From contig JAUIMC010000024.1 in assembly GCA_030433215.1 (NCBI GenBank), positions 1 to 35,279 on the forward strand: a stretch of DNA of 35,279 nucleotides. Reading direction: 5' to 3'. Positions 9,436-17,198 of this stretch are shown one piece after another. The notes under the pieces were generated by a model. It had not been told where the DNA came from. It did not search any database and saw only the letters and a list, made by a program, of their open reading frames with translations. Each line of letters begins with the position of its first letter. The first letter of the stretch is position 1. The stretch comes from Alphaproteobacteria bacterium (lineage in GTDB: Bacteria; Pseudomonadota; Alphaproteobacteria; Caulobacterales; Parvularculaceae). The position numbers and the translations under genes are program-made.

Positions 9436-10184
9436 TGAAACCGGCGCTCTCCCTCCTCGCCGCATTCTCGTGTCTCGCCTCGACGGCGGCGGCGCAGTCG
9501 ATCCCGTCCGACAGCGAGATGCGCGAACACACGCGCAACCATCATGGCGGCATGAACTTCGCCTATGTCGAAGGCGAACGCTTCGAATATCGCAGCAATG
9601 AAGGCGATCCGGTTTTCCTCTGGGACGCCCAGGGCTGGTATGGCGGCGACATCAACAAGCTGTGGCTGAAGACCGAAGGCGAATACGACTTCGACGCCGA
9701 CGCATTCGAGGAGGCGGAAGTCCAGGCGCTGTGGAGCCGCGCCATCGGCGGCTATTTCGACGCGCAGGCGGGCCTGCGCCACGATTTCGCGCCGGGCGGC
9801 GACCGCACCTTTGCGGTCATCGGGCTTCAGGGTCTGACGCCCTATATGTTCGAAGTGGATTCCGCGCTGTTCGTTTCCGACGACGGCGACATCTCCGCGC
9901 GCATCGAGGCGGAATATGAAATCCTCATCACCCAGCGGCTTATTTTCCAGCCGCGCACGGAACTGGGGTTCGAGTTTCAGGACGTTCCCGAATACGGGCT
10001 CGGCTCGGGATTGTCTTCAGCGGAAGTCGGCGCGCGCCTGCGCTACGAGATCAAGCGCGAGTTCGCGCCCTATATCGGGGTTTCCTGGGAGCGCGCTCTC
10101 GGCGACACCGCCGACTTCGCGCGCGCTGAAGGCGAGGACCCGGGCAGCGTCTCGTTTCTCGCCGGCGTCAGACTCTGGTTCTAG
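9432..10184 (+). CDS. copB: Copper resistance protein B, outer-membrane
   Basis: A 250-residue CopB/PcoB-family outer-membrane protein. A Sec signal peptide (MMKPALSLLAAFSCLASTAAAQ) is followed by a short His/Met stretch (NHHGGM) and the conserved FEYRSNEGDPVFLWDAQGWYGGDINKLWLKTEGE block. The rest alternates as expected of beta strands and ends in a terminal strand with SVSFLAGVRLWF, whose final Phe suits outer-membrane assembly. It lacks the long Met-rich N-terminal region found in some homologs. It follows the oxidase with ATGA overlap. Copper storage or passage across the outer membrane is the family's proposed role. A second in-frame ATG at 9435 is equally possible. Confidence 0.92.
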   Translation: MMKPALSLLAAFSCLASTAAAQSIPSDSEMREHTRNHHGGMNFAYVEGERFEYRSNEGDPVFLWDAQGWYGGDINKLWLKTEGEYDFDADAFEEAEVQALWSRAIGGYFDAQAGLRHDFAPGGDRTFAVIGLQGLTPYMFEVDSALFVSDDGDISARIEAEYEILITQRLIFQPRTELGFEFQDVPEYGLGSGLSSAEVGARLRYEIKREFAPYIGVSWERALGDTADFARAEGEDPGSVSFLAGVRLWF

Positions 10185-10208
10185 GCGCCGGCCTGCGTCG
10201 ACCTTGCC

Positions 10209-10514
10209 TCAGCCGGCAGGCCAAATGGACATCGCGCCGATATAGACGCGCTCGCGGTCCTCGCATGAATGCATCGCAATGCTGTAACGCCGCGACCATT
10301 GTCCGGCTTGCGTCTTCTCGCCGGCATTTTGCGCGCCCTGATCGCGCGGATTGTCCCGCACGCTTCGCTCGCGCCTTGCGCCATCGTTTTCCGCGGACGC
10401 CGCCGGTTTTTCGTTCGGATGGTTGATGCGCACGATTTCCCCATTGCCGCGCGCTTCATCCATCGCGGCGAGCAAATCTTCTGCGTCAAAGTCCGGAAGA
10501 TCGTAATTATCCAT
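10209..10514 (-). CDS. Hypothetical small acidic protein
   Basis: I do not recognise this 101-residue frame. The N-terminal third (MDNYDLPDFDAEDLLAAMDEAR) is acidic and helix-like. The middle (about 35-70) is charged and low in hydrophobics, so probably disordered. The C-terminus ends CEDRERVYIGAMSIWPAG. No signal peptide or membrane segment is visible. A GTG two codons upstream (10520) is an alternative start. It converges on copB (24-base gap) and lies between the copper genes and the rplKA terminator. Overlapping frames on both strands are also open here, so coding is plausible rather than certain. Confidence 0.4.
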   Translation of the reverse strand: MDNYDLPDFDAEDLLAAMDEARGNGEIVRINHPNEKPAASAENDGARRERSVRDNPRDQGAQNAGEKTQAGQWSRRYSIAMHSCEDRERVYIGAMSIWPAG

Positions 10515-10655
10515 ACCCACCCCGTTGCGTGAACAGCACGCTTCTTAAGCCGATCCGCGCGCAGATACATCCATTTGCGAATTACATTCTCTTATGAATT
10601 GATTCGGCGATGTCGGGATTGTCCGCCAGGAGACGCGACCGGCCGGAACGCGGCC

Positions 10656-10690
10656 AAAAAGCAAAACGGCCCCGTTTTGCGGGGCCGTTT
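10656..10690 (-). terminator. Intrinsic terminator of rplK-rplA
   Basis: A perfect 11-bp GC-rich stem (10664-10674 with 10680-10690) encloses a five-base loop. On the minus strand it is followed by TTTTGCTTTTT, partly within the stem end. It lies 24 bases past the rplA stop. This closes the rplKA transcript before the copper region and isolates it from rplJL-rpoB. Confidence 0.85.
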
Positions 10691-10714
10691 CAAAAGCTTA
10701 ACTGCCGGTATGGC

Positions 10715-11404
10715 TTAGGCGCCAGCGGTGTCGATCTTGACGCCCGGACCCATGGTCGAGGACAGCGCGATGCGCTTCAGATAGGTGCCTTTCGCGCCCG
10801 ACGGCTTGGCTTTCGTCACCGCGTCGATGAACGCTTTCACGTTTTCGGCGATGGCTTTTTCGTCGAAGCTCGCCTTGCCGACGCCGGCGTGAACGATGCC
10901 CGCCTTCTCGACGCGGAACTCGACCGCGCCGCCCTTGGAGTCCTTCACCGCCTGCGCCACGTTCGGCGTCACGGTGCCGACTTTCGGGTTCGGCATCAGT
11001 CCGCGGGGGCCGAGGACTTTGCCGAGACGGCCGACGACGCCCATCATGTCCGGCGTTGCGATGACCCGGTCGAAATCCATGAAGCCGCCCTGGATCTTCT
11101 CCATGAGGTCTTCCGCGCCGACGATATCGGCGCCGGCTTCTTTGGCTTCATCGGCTTTGGCGTCTTTCGCGAAGACGGCGACGCGCACCGTGCGGCCCGT
11201 GCCGTTCGGCAGGGCGACGACGCCGCGCACCATCTGGTCGGCGTGACGCGGATCGACGCCGAGATTCATTGCAATCTCGATGGTCTCGTCGAACTTGGCG
11301 CTGGCGCCGGCTTTCACCGCCGCGACGGCTTCTTCAACCGTGTGCAGCTTTTCGCGGTCGATGCCTTCGCGCGCATTGCGGATTCTTTTTCCTGTTTTCG
11401 CCAT
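10715..11404 (-). CDS. rplA: 50S ribosomal protein L1
   Basis: L1 forms the mobile stalk at the E site and is a translational repressor of its own operon in many bacteria. The protein has 229 residues, the usual length. It opens [27 protein letters not shown] and contains [34 protein letters not shown]. The signature region [21 protein letters not shown] lies in the middle, followed by GTVTPNV. It starts five bases after the rplK stop, so the two form a tight pair. The following gene on this strand is not rplJ, because a terminator and the copper cassette intervene. Confidence 0.98.
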   Translation of the reverse strand: MAKTGKRIRNAREGIDREKLHTVEEAVAAVKAGASAKFDETIEIAMNLGVDPRHADQMVRGVVALPNGTGRTVRVAVFAKDAKADEAKEAGADIVGAEDLMEKIQGGFMDFDRVIATPDMMGVVGRLGKVLGPRGLMPNPKVGTVTPNVAQAVKDSKGGAVEFRVEKAGIVHAGVGKASFDEKAIAENVKAFIDAVTKAKPSGAKGTYLKRIALSSTMGPGVKIDTAGA

Positions 11405-11409
11405 GACCG

Positions 11410-11838
11410 TTACCCCTGCACCTCAAGGCCCATGGCCTTGGCTGAACCCATGATGATCTTCGTCGCCGCGTCGAGATCGTTGGCGTTGAGATCCTTCATT
11501 TTCGCTTCGGCGATTTCGCGGCATTGCGCGACAGTGACCTTGCCAGCCACCGCTTTGCCAGGCGTCTGGCCGCCTTTTTGGAGCTTCGCCGCTTTCTTGA
11601 GGTAGTAAGACGCCGGCGGCGTCTTCGTCACGAAGGTGAACGACTTGTCGGAAAAGATCGTGATGATCGTGGGGATCGGCATCCCCTTTTCCATTTCCTG
11701 CGTCTTGGCGTTGAACGCCTTGCAGAATTCCATGATGTTGAGACCGCGCTGGCCGAGCGCCGGGCCGATCGGGGGTGACGGCGTGGCCGCTCCCGCCGGC
11801 ACCTGAAGTTTCAGGTAGCCTGAGATTTTCTTCGCCAT
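11410..11838 (-). CDS. rplK: 50S ribosomal protein L11
   Basis: L11 lies at the GTPase-associated centre and is needed for RelA activation. It has 142 residues with the typical N-terminus ([40 protein letters not shown]). The central part contains [17 protein letters not shown] and [11 protein letters not shown]. The C-terminal rRNA-binding half has [21 protein letters not shown], followed by the [12 protein letters not shown] end. AGAAGG lies seven bases before the ATG. In most proteobacteria nusG sits directly upstream. Here a 648-base non-coding region separates rplK from pdhC. Confidence 0.98.
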   Translation of the reverse strand: MAKKISGYLKLQVPAGAATPSPPIGPALGQRGLNIMEFCKAFNAKTQEMEKGMPIPTIITIFSDKSFTFVTKTPPASYYLKKAAKLQKGGQTPGKAVAGKVTVAQCREIAEAKMKDLNANDLDAATKIIMGSAKAMGLEVQG

Positions 11839-11954
11839 TTTGTAGCCTTCTCGTTTGTGATGGCGAGACCGATTTAACGGCGCCCGCCCGTTGAAGGGTC
11901 GCGGTTCGGTTCGACCTGGACTTTAAAGCCGAAAACCTCCCGCGAAGGCGCAGG

Positions 11955-11983
11955 CTCTTAGAGGAGACAGGGCCGCTTCGCAA
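11955..11983 (-). promoter_or_regulatory. Possible rplK promoter
   Basis: On the minus strand TTGCGA (11983-11978) and TAAGAG (11960-11955) are separated by 17 bases, giving a leader of about 110 bases before rplK. The -10 resembles that proposed for rplJ (TAAGAA). Matches are moderate. Readthrough from the promoter at 12137-12165 is an alternative source of rplK mRNA. Confidence 0.35.
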
Positions 11984-12015
11984 GGGCGAAAACACCGGAA
12001 TCTGGGGGGAAAGCG

Positions 12016-12060
12016 GAAAAGAAAGCGGGCGGCCTCTATGGGGGACTTGGGACCGCCCGC
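12016..12060 (-). terminator. Intrinsic terminator upstream of rplK
   Basis: On the minus strand GCGGGCGGTC (12060-12051) pairs with GGCCGCCCGC (12034-12025), with one G.U pair and a 16-base loop. It is followed by TTTCTTTT (12024-12017). It lies over 420 bases beyond the pdhC stop, so it more likely ends the short transcript from 12130 than the pdh operon. Confidence 0.65.
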
Positions 12061-12130
12061 CTTCGAAACGCTACTGACTAACTCTACGCTACTGAACTGA
12101 AGAGAAACCGGGAAAACCCTGCCGTTCTCG
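12016..12130 (-). ncRNA. Candidate small RNA (or attenuated rplK leader)
   Basis: A good promoter (12137-12165) and a strong intrinsic terminator bracket about 115 bases with no gene. The terminator stem is 10 bp (12051-12060 with 12025-12034, one G.U pair) and is followed by UUUCUUUU. Its loop exposes UCCCCC, an anti-Shine-Dalgarno-like sequence seen in alphaproteobacterial regulatory RNAs. Upstream in the RNA, CAGUAGCG occurs twice, 10 bases apart. It could be a stand-alone sRNA or a premature-termination leader for rplK, whose start lies about 180 bases further on. I do not recognise the RNA family. Confidence 0.4.
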
Positions 12131-12136
12131 AGTGAT

Positions 12137-12165
12137 GTTATAAACTTACATATCAGGAGATGCAA
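12137..12165 (-). promoter_or_regulatory. Promoter of the candidate sRNA/leader
   Basis: On the minus strand TTGCAT (12165-12160), a 17-base spacer and TATAAC (12142-12137) form one of the better sigma-70-type promoters in the window. No open frame follows before the terminator at 12016-12060. Confidence 0.5.
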
Positions 12166-12176
12166 GGGCGCCCGCC

Positions 12177-12208
12177 CTGCCCTTCATGCGGGTATTCATG
12201 AAGGGCGG
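12177..12208. repeat. Inverted repeat downstream of pdhC
   Basis: CCCTTCATG (12180-12188) and CATGAAGGG (12197-12205) pair perfectly around an eight-base loop. The stem extends three more pairs including one G.U. No U-run follows on either strand. It may protect the pdhC 3' end or act as a protein site. The rest of 12209-12486 has GC-rich imperfect hairpins but no gene that I can support. Confidence 0.5.
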
Positions 12209-12486
12209 CGAGGCGGGATCAGCACGGGGGAGAGAGATCGCTGACCGCCCCGCCTTCGCGGGTAAACGCAACCCCCTCGCGATGAGCAGAATATTGCAGT
12301 CAATTGGCAAAAACCCGCGGCTAAAATGTGTCCTTTTTGCGCCCGGCCTTCACGAAATGTTTTCCTGTCTTACGCTCCCTCTGAGCACAAAACAGGCAAT
12401 CCATTGAATTTTATGATGAAAGCCGGGTTTTCCCAAAGATCCGGGATGCCGGCCGCGCTGTAACAATTCGAGGCTGGCCGCACAGG

Positions 12487-13842
12487 CTAGAGCAGCATCG
12501 CCGTGGGCTCTTCGATGTAGGATTTGAAGGCGGCGAGGAATTGCGCCCCCACCGCGCCGTCGACCACCCGGTGGTCGCAGGTCAGCGTCACGGTCATGAC
12601 ATTGCGGATCACCATTTCGCCATTCTTGACGACCACCCGCTCCTCGCCGGCCCCGACGGACATGATCGCGCCGTGCGGCTGGTTCACGATGGAGGCGAAG
12701 CTCTTGATCCCGAACATGCCGAGATTGGAGACCGAGAAGGTGCCGCCCTGATATTCCTCGGGCTTCAGTTTTTTCTGGCGCGCGCGCGCCGCCATGTCCT
12801 TCACCTCGGCGGAAATTTCCTTGAGGCCCTTGGTCTCCGCTTTCCAGACAATCGGCGTGATCAGCCCGCCCTCGATGGCGACCGCAACACCGATATCGGC
12901 GTGCTTGTGAAGCAGCAGCGCCTCGTCCGTGTAAGTCGCATTGGCCTGCGGGACTTTCATCAGCGCCATGGCCGACGCCTTGAGGATGAAGTCGTTCACG
13001 GAAAGCTTGAACGCGTTATCGCCTTCCTTCGGCGATGTGGCGTTGAGCGCCGCGCGCGCTTCGAGAAGCCGGTCGAGCTCGATGTCGATATTCAGCGGGA
13101 AATGCGGGACTTCCTGGTTGAAGCTTTGGGTCAGGCGCTTGGCGATCACCTTGCGCATGCCATCGAGTTTGACCGCCGTGTAACTCTCGGGCGGATAGAG
13201 CCGCGCATCGACCGAGGCCGGCGCGATCTGCGGCGCAGCGGCGGCGGCTTTCGACGGAACGCCTTCTTTCAGCGCCTTTTCGACATCGCGCTTGACGATG
13301 CGGCCGTGAGGCCCCGTGCCCGCGCCGGAAAGCGCAGACAAATCCAGCCCTTCATTCTCCGCGATGCGTTTCGCAAGCGGCGACGCGAAGATGCGGCCGT
13401 TCTTTTTCGGCGCGGGTTTCTCCTCCCCCGCTTGCGGGGGAGGTGTCGACGCAGTCGACGGAGGGGGTGTTTTGTCGCTTACCCCCTCAGTCCGCTTCGC
13501 GGACAGCTCCCCCGCGGGCGGGGGAGCGGATTCTCCGTTCGGCTTCGGTGTTTCAGCCGCGCCGCCAAGCGCGCCCACATCGATATCGTCGGCGCTCTCG
13601 CCGTCTTCGAGCAGCACGGCGATGGGCGCGTTGACCTTCACGTTCTCCGTGCCTTCGGCGACGATAATCTTGCCGACCGTGCCCTCATCCACCGCCTCGA
13701 CTTCCATCGTGGCCTTGTCGGTCTCGATCTCGGCGATGACGTCGCCGGAGGAGACCGTATCGCCTTCCTTGACGTTCCATTTGGAAAGCGTTCCCTCTTC
13801 CATCGTGGGAGAAAGCGCAGGCATGAGAATTGGCGTCGGCAT
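12487..13842 (-). CDS. pdhC: Pyruvate dehydrogenase E2, dihydrolipoamide acetyltransferase
   Basis: The core of the pyruvate dehydrogenase complex, moving acetyl groups from lipoyl-lysine to CoA; 451 residues. The single lipoyl domain (1-88) has Lys43 in [10 protein letters not shown] Pro/Ala-rich linker (about 89-150) follows, then the E1/E3-binding domain ([20 protein letters not shown]...[11 protein letters not shown]). The catalytic acyltransferase domain ends with [14 protein letters not shown], the HxxxD active site. The linker is unusual: residues about 106-141 are encoded by a mosaic of palindromic repeats inserted in frame. The lipoyl domain differs from that of PdhB at only five of 88 positions. 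It is third in a pdhB-gfa-pdhC unit. Confidence 0.96.
   Translation of the reverse strand: MPTPILMPALSPTMEEGTLSKWNVKEGDTVSSGDVIAEIETDKATMEVEAVDEGTVGKIIVAEGTENVKVNAPIAVLLEDGESADDIDVGALGGAAETPKPNGESAPPPAGELSAKRTEGVSDKTPPPSTASTPPPQAGEEKPAPKKNGRIFASPLAKRIAENEGLDLSALSGAGTGPHGRIVKRDVEKALKEGVPSKAAAAAPQIAPASVDARLYPPESYTAVKLDGMRKVIAKRLTQSFNQEVPHFPLNIDIELDRLLEARAALNATSPKEGDNAFKLSVNDFILKASAMALMKVPQANATYTDEALLLHKHADIGVAVAIEGGLITPIVWKAETKGLKEISAEVKDMAARARQKKLKPEEYQGGTFSVSNLGMFGIKSFASIVNQPHGAIMSVGAGEERVVVKNGEMVIRNVMTVTLTCDHRVVDGAVGAQFLAAFKSYIEEPTAMLL
13422..13527. repeat. Palindromic repeat mosaic inside pdhC
   Basis: Several inverted repeats follow one another: 13422-13431 with 13434-13443, GTCGAC twice at 13445-13459, 13461-13468 with 13481-13488, 13490-13495 with 13499-13504, and 13506-13515 with 13518-13527. 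The mosaic resembles dispersed intergenic palindromes of alphaproteobacteria but here is translated in frame as a flexible linker (PPPQAGEE..., [11 protein letters not shown]). I assign no family name. Confidence 0.8.
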
Positions 13843-13888
13843 AATCTATCCGTTCTTGCAAAGCTGTTTCAGCTCAAAGACCCAACCA

Positions 13889-13960
13889 CCGCTCATCCCC
13901 GCGAAAGCGGGGATCCATTTGAACCGCTTTGTGGATCCCCGCTTTCGCGGGGATGAGCGG
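13889..13960. repeat. Perfect 29-bp inverted repeat, nested palindrome
   Basis: Arms 13889-13917 and 13932-13960 are exact reverse complements around a 14-base centre. Each arm itself folds (CCCCGC, GAAA, GCGGGG). This is the widespread proteobacterial intergenic repeat whose translation gives PAKAGIH/RFRGDE-like peptides. It lies between the GFA gene and pdhC, so in the mRNA it would form a large hairpin just before the pdhC start, and could shield or cut the transcript there. Confidence 0.9.
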
Positions 13961-13991
13961 AATTTATATGTTTCGGTTTCCAACACCATCG

Positions 13992-14441
13992 TCAGTGCGG
14001 CCCGAAATTCGAAGCGGCGAGGTCCGGGTGTTCAAAGCGCGTCGGCGTCCATTTATCAAAGCGCCGCGCAATGCGCTCTTCGGTGGTTTCCGCGCCATAT
14101 TCGGCCGGCGCTTCGGCCACCGCGAGAAAGTCTTTCAGGCGGAGGCCGACGACATTCAGCGTCGAAACGATGCTGTCGCCCTCGCCCATCACCGCGGCGA
14201 CATAAACGCCGCAGCTTTTGCAGATAAGAAAATCGGCGGTGCGCAGCGCGAAACTGTAACGCTCAACATCTTTCGGCGCGCAATCGATCGTCACTTCGCC
14301 GTCCGGGTCGGAAATATTGACCGCGCCATGGCGGCGGCAGAAATCGCACTGACAGGTCCGAACGCCCAGCGCCGCCGGCGTCTTCTGCGTTTCAAAAGAC
14401 GCCGTCAGTTTCCCGCAATGACATTGTCCGGAATAGCGCAT
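13992..14441 (-). CDS. GFA-family (Mss4-like) zinc-binding protein
   Basis: 149 residues of the GFA/CENP-V fold, named after glutathione-dependent formaldehyde-activating enzymes. Most members have no proven reaction. The zinc ligands are clear: CHCG near the start (Cys7, Cys9), CQCDFCRRHGAV (Cys30, Cys32, Cys35) and CKSCG (Cys74, Cys77). It starts eight bases after the pdhB stop with AAGGAC inside the pdhB 3' end, so translation is probably coupled. A 149-base gap holding the palindrome separates it from pdhC. Its place between two subunits of one enzyme complex is unusual, and I infer no specific role in pyruvate metabolism. Confidence 0.88.
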   Translation of the reverse strand: MRYSGQCHCGKLTASFETQKTPAALGVRTCQCDFCRRHGAVNISDPDGEVTIDCAPKDVERYSFALRTADFLICKSCGVYVAAVMGEGDSIVSTLNVVGLRLKDFLAVAEAPAEYGAETTEERIARRFDKWTPTRFEHPDLAASNFGPH

Positions 14442-14449
14442 TCAGCACT

Positions 14450-15853
14450 CTAGTCCTTATACATCACGACCTTGACGGCCTTGACGATTTTGTCCGCATT
14501 CGGAAGGCTCATGGCTTCGAGATTGGCCGCGTAGGGAAGCGGCGTGTCTTCCTGGGTGACGCGCGCCGGCGGGGCGTCGAGATAATCGAAGGCGTGCTGC
14601 GTCACCTGCCAGCCGACTTCCGCGCCGATGCCGCAATGGGCCCAGCCCTCTTCGACGGTGACGACGCGGTTGGTCTTTTTCACGGACTCCAGCACCGTAT
14701 CGATATCCATGGGCCGCAGCGTCCGGAGATCGACGACTTCCGCAGAAACGCCTTCCTCGGAAAGTTTCTCCGCCGCTTCGAGGGCGAATTTCACGCCGCG
14801 CGAATAGGTGACAATAGTGACGTCGGAACCCTCGCGGGCGATCTTCGCCTTGCCGATGGGCAGGACCCAGTCCTCGACATCGGGCACGTCCATCGTGTCG
14901 CCGTAAAGCAGCTCATGCTCGAGAAAGACCACGGGGTTCGGGTCGCGGATCGCCGCCTTCAAAAGGCCCTTCGCGTCCGCCGCCGAATAAGGCGCGATGA
15001 CGATGAGGCCCGGCACATGGGCGTACCATGGCGCGTAATCCTGGGAGTGCTGGGCGCCGACGCGCGCCGCCGCAGCGTTCGGCCCGCGGAACACGATCGG
15101 CGAGCCCATCTGGCCGCCGGACATGTAGCGCGTCTTCGCCGCCGAGTTGATGATGTGGTCGATCGCCTGCATGGCGAAGTTCCAGGTCATGAATTCGACG
15201 ATGGGTTTCAGCCCCGCAAAGGCCGCGCCGACGCCGAGACCGGCGAAGCCATATTCGGTAATCGGCGTATCGACTACGCGCTTCGGCCCGAATTCGTCGA
15301 GCAGCCCGCGCGAGACCTTATAGGCGCCCTGATATTCAGCGACTTCCTCGCCCATCAGGAAGACGTCGCCATCGCGGCGCATCTCTTCGGCCATGGCGTC
15401 GCGCAGCGCGTCGCGGATCGTGGTCTCGACCATCTGAACGCCGTCGGGAAGTTCGGGATCGGCCGCCGCTTTCACCGCCGGCTGCGGCGCGGCCGCTTCT
15501 TCCTCGCCGCCCGCGTCGTCTTCGCCGCCGTCCGGCGCCGCTTCCGGCTTTGCATCGGCGGCGGCGCCCGCGCCGTTCAATTTCGACATGTCGATGTCGT
15601 CGGCGCTCTCGCCCTCTTCCACAAGGACGGCGATGGGATCGTTAACCTTCACATTCTCGGTGCCCTCGGCGACGAGGATCTTGCCGACGACGCCCTCGTC
15701 CACCGCCTCGACCTCCATCGTCGCCTTGTCGGTCTCGATTTCAGCGATGACATCGCCGGATGAAACCGTATCCCCCTCCTTAACGTTCCACTTGGAAAGG
15801 GTGCCTTCTTCCATGGTGGGAGAAAGCGCTGGCATGAGAATCGGCGTTGGCAT
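14450..15853 (-). CDS. pdhB: Pyruvate dehydrogenase E1 beta subunit with N-terminal lipoyl domain
   Basis: The beta subunit of thiamine-diphosphate-dependent E1, which with E1 alpha decarboxylates pyruvate and acetylates the lipoyl group. It has 467 residues: a lipoyl domain (1-88, Lys43 in ETDKATMEV), an acidic Ala/Pro linker (about 89-135), then the E1 beta fold. Recognisable segments are [79 protein letters not shown] and [15 protein letters not shown] lipoyl domain on E1 beta is known in alphaproteobacteria. pdhA, usually immediately upstream, is absent; the next gene upstream is divergent and unrelated. Confidence 0.96.
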   Translation of the reverse strand: MPTPILMPALSPTMEEGTLSKWNVKEGDTVSSGDVIAEIETDKATMEVEAVDEGVVGKILVAEGTENVKVNDPIAVLVEEGESADDIDMSKLNGAGAAADAKPEAAPDGGEDDAGGEEEAAAPQPAVKAAADPELPDGVQMVETTIRDALRDAMAEEMRRDGDVFLMGEEVAEYQGAYKVSRGLLDEFGPKRVVDTPITEYGFAGLGVGAAFAGLKPIVEFMTWNFAMQAIDHIINSAAKTRYMSGGQMGSPIVFRGPNAAAARVGAQHSQDYAPWYAHVPGLIVIAPYSAADAKGLLKAAIRDPNPVVFLEHELLYGDTMDVPDVEDWVLPIGKAKIAREGSDVTIVTYSRGVKFALEAAEKLSEEGVSAEVVDLRTLRPMDIDTVLESVKKTNRVVTVEEGWAHCGIGAEVGWQVTQHAFDYLDAPPARVTQEDTPLPYAANLEAMSLPNADKIVKAVKVVMYKD

Positions 15854-16105
15854 TGATTTGTCTCGACTTTCCGAGTGGGGGCGCAGGGTCTGTTCCTTCC
15901 TACCCGCAAGCGATGGAAGCCGACAAGAGTCAATTTGCGCAGCTGGGTGCGCATATCATACTCTGGAAGCGGCCCGCCCGGGGTCTGCTGGACGCAGCCG
16001 CGCCAGAAATAAGCGGCCCCGATGGCGGGGATGCGGGCGCGTAGAGTGCGCCTTAACCATAGAAAATTCCGGCGGTTTGACGCAGAGCAAAAACCCGGAC
16101 CCGGC

Positions 16106-16133
16106 TTGGATTATGCATCCGGTGCAGTAAATA
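16106..16133 (+). promoter_or_regulatory. Possible promoter of the 2OG oxygenase gene
   Basis: TTGGAT (16106-16111) and TAAATA (16128-16133) are 16 bases apart, about 28 bases before the ATG at 16162. The -10 and spacing match the secG promoter candidate. The rest of the 308-base divergent region (15854-16161) must also hold the pdhB promoter, which I could not place with confidence. Confidence 0.4.
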
Positions 16134-16161
16134 GTGTGACCAGCGCGAGTGAGGCGTAGAG

Positions 16162-17004
16162 ATGTCTTATCTTCCTTCCAACCCGACCGACCCGACCCTT
16201 TTCAGCTTTGACGCCGTCAAGGAGCTCGGCAAGGAGCTCCATGAAAGCTACGCCTCGGGCGATCCCTTCCCCCATATCGCCATCGACAATTTCCTCCCGC
16301 AGGACCTGATCGATCTCTGCATCCAGAAATTCCCCGCCGGGCCGGATCCGGACAGCGTCAGCTTCGACCGCGACCAGGAGCGCTATAAGACGAGCTACCA
16401 TCCGGACTATATGGAGCCGGCGCTGCGCCACCTCTTCTACTCGCTGAACTCGCGGCCTTTCATCAAGATCGTCGAGAACATCACCGGCATCAAAGGCCTC
16501 GTGCCGGACCCCTATTTCCTCGGGGGCGGCTTTCACGAGACCCGCCAGGGCGGCCATCTCGACATGCACGCCGACTTCAACCACCACAAGCCGCTCAATC
16601 TCGAGCGCCGGGTCAACGTCCTGATCTATCTCAATCCGGACTGGAAGGTGGAGTATGGCGGCGCCCTTGAGCTCTGGAAGACCGACATGTCCGAGCAGGT
16701 TCAGGAAATCGCGCCGATCGCCAATCGCTGCGTGATGTTCACCACCACGGGCAAATCCATGCACGGCCACCCCCAGCCCATCAATCATCCGGACGGCAAA
16801 TCGCGCCGCTCCATCGCGCTCTACTACTACACCCCCACCTGGGACGCCTCGAAAGCCTCCAAAACCACGCAATTTTTCGCGCGGCCCGGCACCCACGACC
16901 GGGCGGACTGGCATGTGCGCTCGCACGAGATCCTCGGCGATTTCATTCCGCCGATCCTCAATCGCCAGATCGCCAAGGTTCGCCGCCGCCTGCGGGCCCA
17001 TTAA
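16162..17004 (+). CDS. 2-oxoglutarate/Fe(II)-dependent oxygenase family protein
   Basis: A 280-residue cupin-fold dioxygenase of the prolyl-hydroxylase-like group. The iron triad is visible as H136-A-D138 (HLDMHADFNHH) with a distal His at 201 or 203 (SMHGHPQP). The 2-oxoglutarate-binding arginine is probably R215 or R216 (SRRSIALYYYTP). A central strand VNVLIYLNPDW followed by YGGALELW is typical of the family. No signal peptide is seen, so it is cytoplasmic. The substrate is unknown; relatives hydroxylate proteins or small molecules, or occur beside glycan and surface genes. It stands alone, divergent from pdhB and upstream of secG with its own probable promoter. Confidence 0.85.
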   Translation: MSYLPSNPTDPTLFSFDAVKELGKELHESYASGDPFPHIAIDNFLPQDLIDLCIQKFPAGPDPDSVSFDRDQERYKTSYHPDYMEPALRHLFYSLNSRPFIKIVENITGIKGLVPDPYFLGGGFHETRQGGHLDMHADFNHHKPLNLERRVNVLIYLNPDWKVEYGGALELWKTDMSEQVQEIAPIANRCVMFTTTGKSMHGHPQPINHPDGKSRRSIALYYYTPTWDASKASKTTQFFARPGTHDRADWHVRSHEILGDFIPPILNRQIAKVRRRLRAH

Positions 17005-17125
17005 AGACCGGCCGCACAGGCGCGGGACTTGCCGGCCAAGGACTTGCCGGAAGGCGGGGTTTCCGTTAAGTCCCGGCCCCTTCCGGCCGCTCCGGCGAAG
17101 CCGGGCCCTTGATAAGGTCCTTGCT

Positions 17126-17153
17126 TTGACATCGGCGTCCGGCTCCCTAAATA
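17126..17153 (+). promoter_or_regulatory. secG promoter
   Basis: A consensus -35 TTGACA (17126-17131) is followed 16 bases later by TAAATA (17148-17153). A start near 17160 gives a leader of about 40 bases before secG. This is the closest match to a sigma-70 consensus in the window and probably also serves pyrG. Confidence 0.65.
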
Positions 17154-17198
17154 AGCCACTGCGGGCGTGACGGCCCGAAGGGCTAGAGAGCTTGTCCC

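Noticed and set aside
12016-12130. 6S RNA or SRP RNA at the candidate sRNA locus
   Set aside because: The sequence lacks the SRP tetraloop domain and the long open-bubble helix of 6S RNA, and it is too short for the latter.
12186-12407. A 73-codon plus-strand frame in the rplK-pdhC gap
   Set aside because: It starts within an inverted repeat, has no ribosome-binding site, and its translation resembles no protein.
12541-13956. A 471-codon plus-strand frame opposite pdhC, ending in the palindromic repeat
   Set aside because: The C-terminal peptide (HPRESGDP...SPLSRG) comes from the intergenic repeat, a familiar source of false proteins. The rest is antisense to pdhC.
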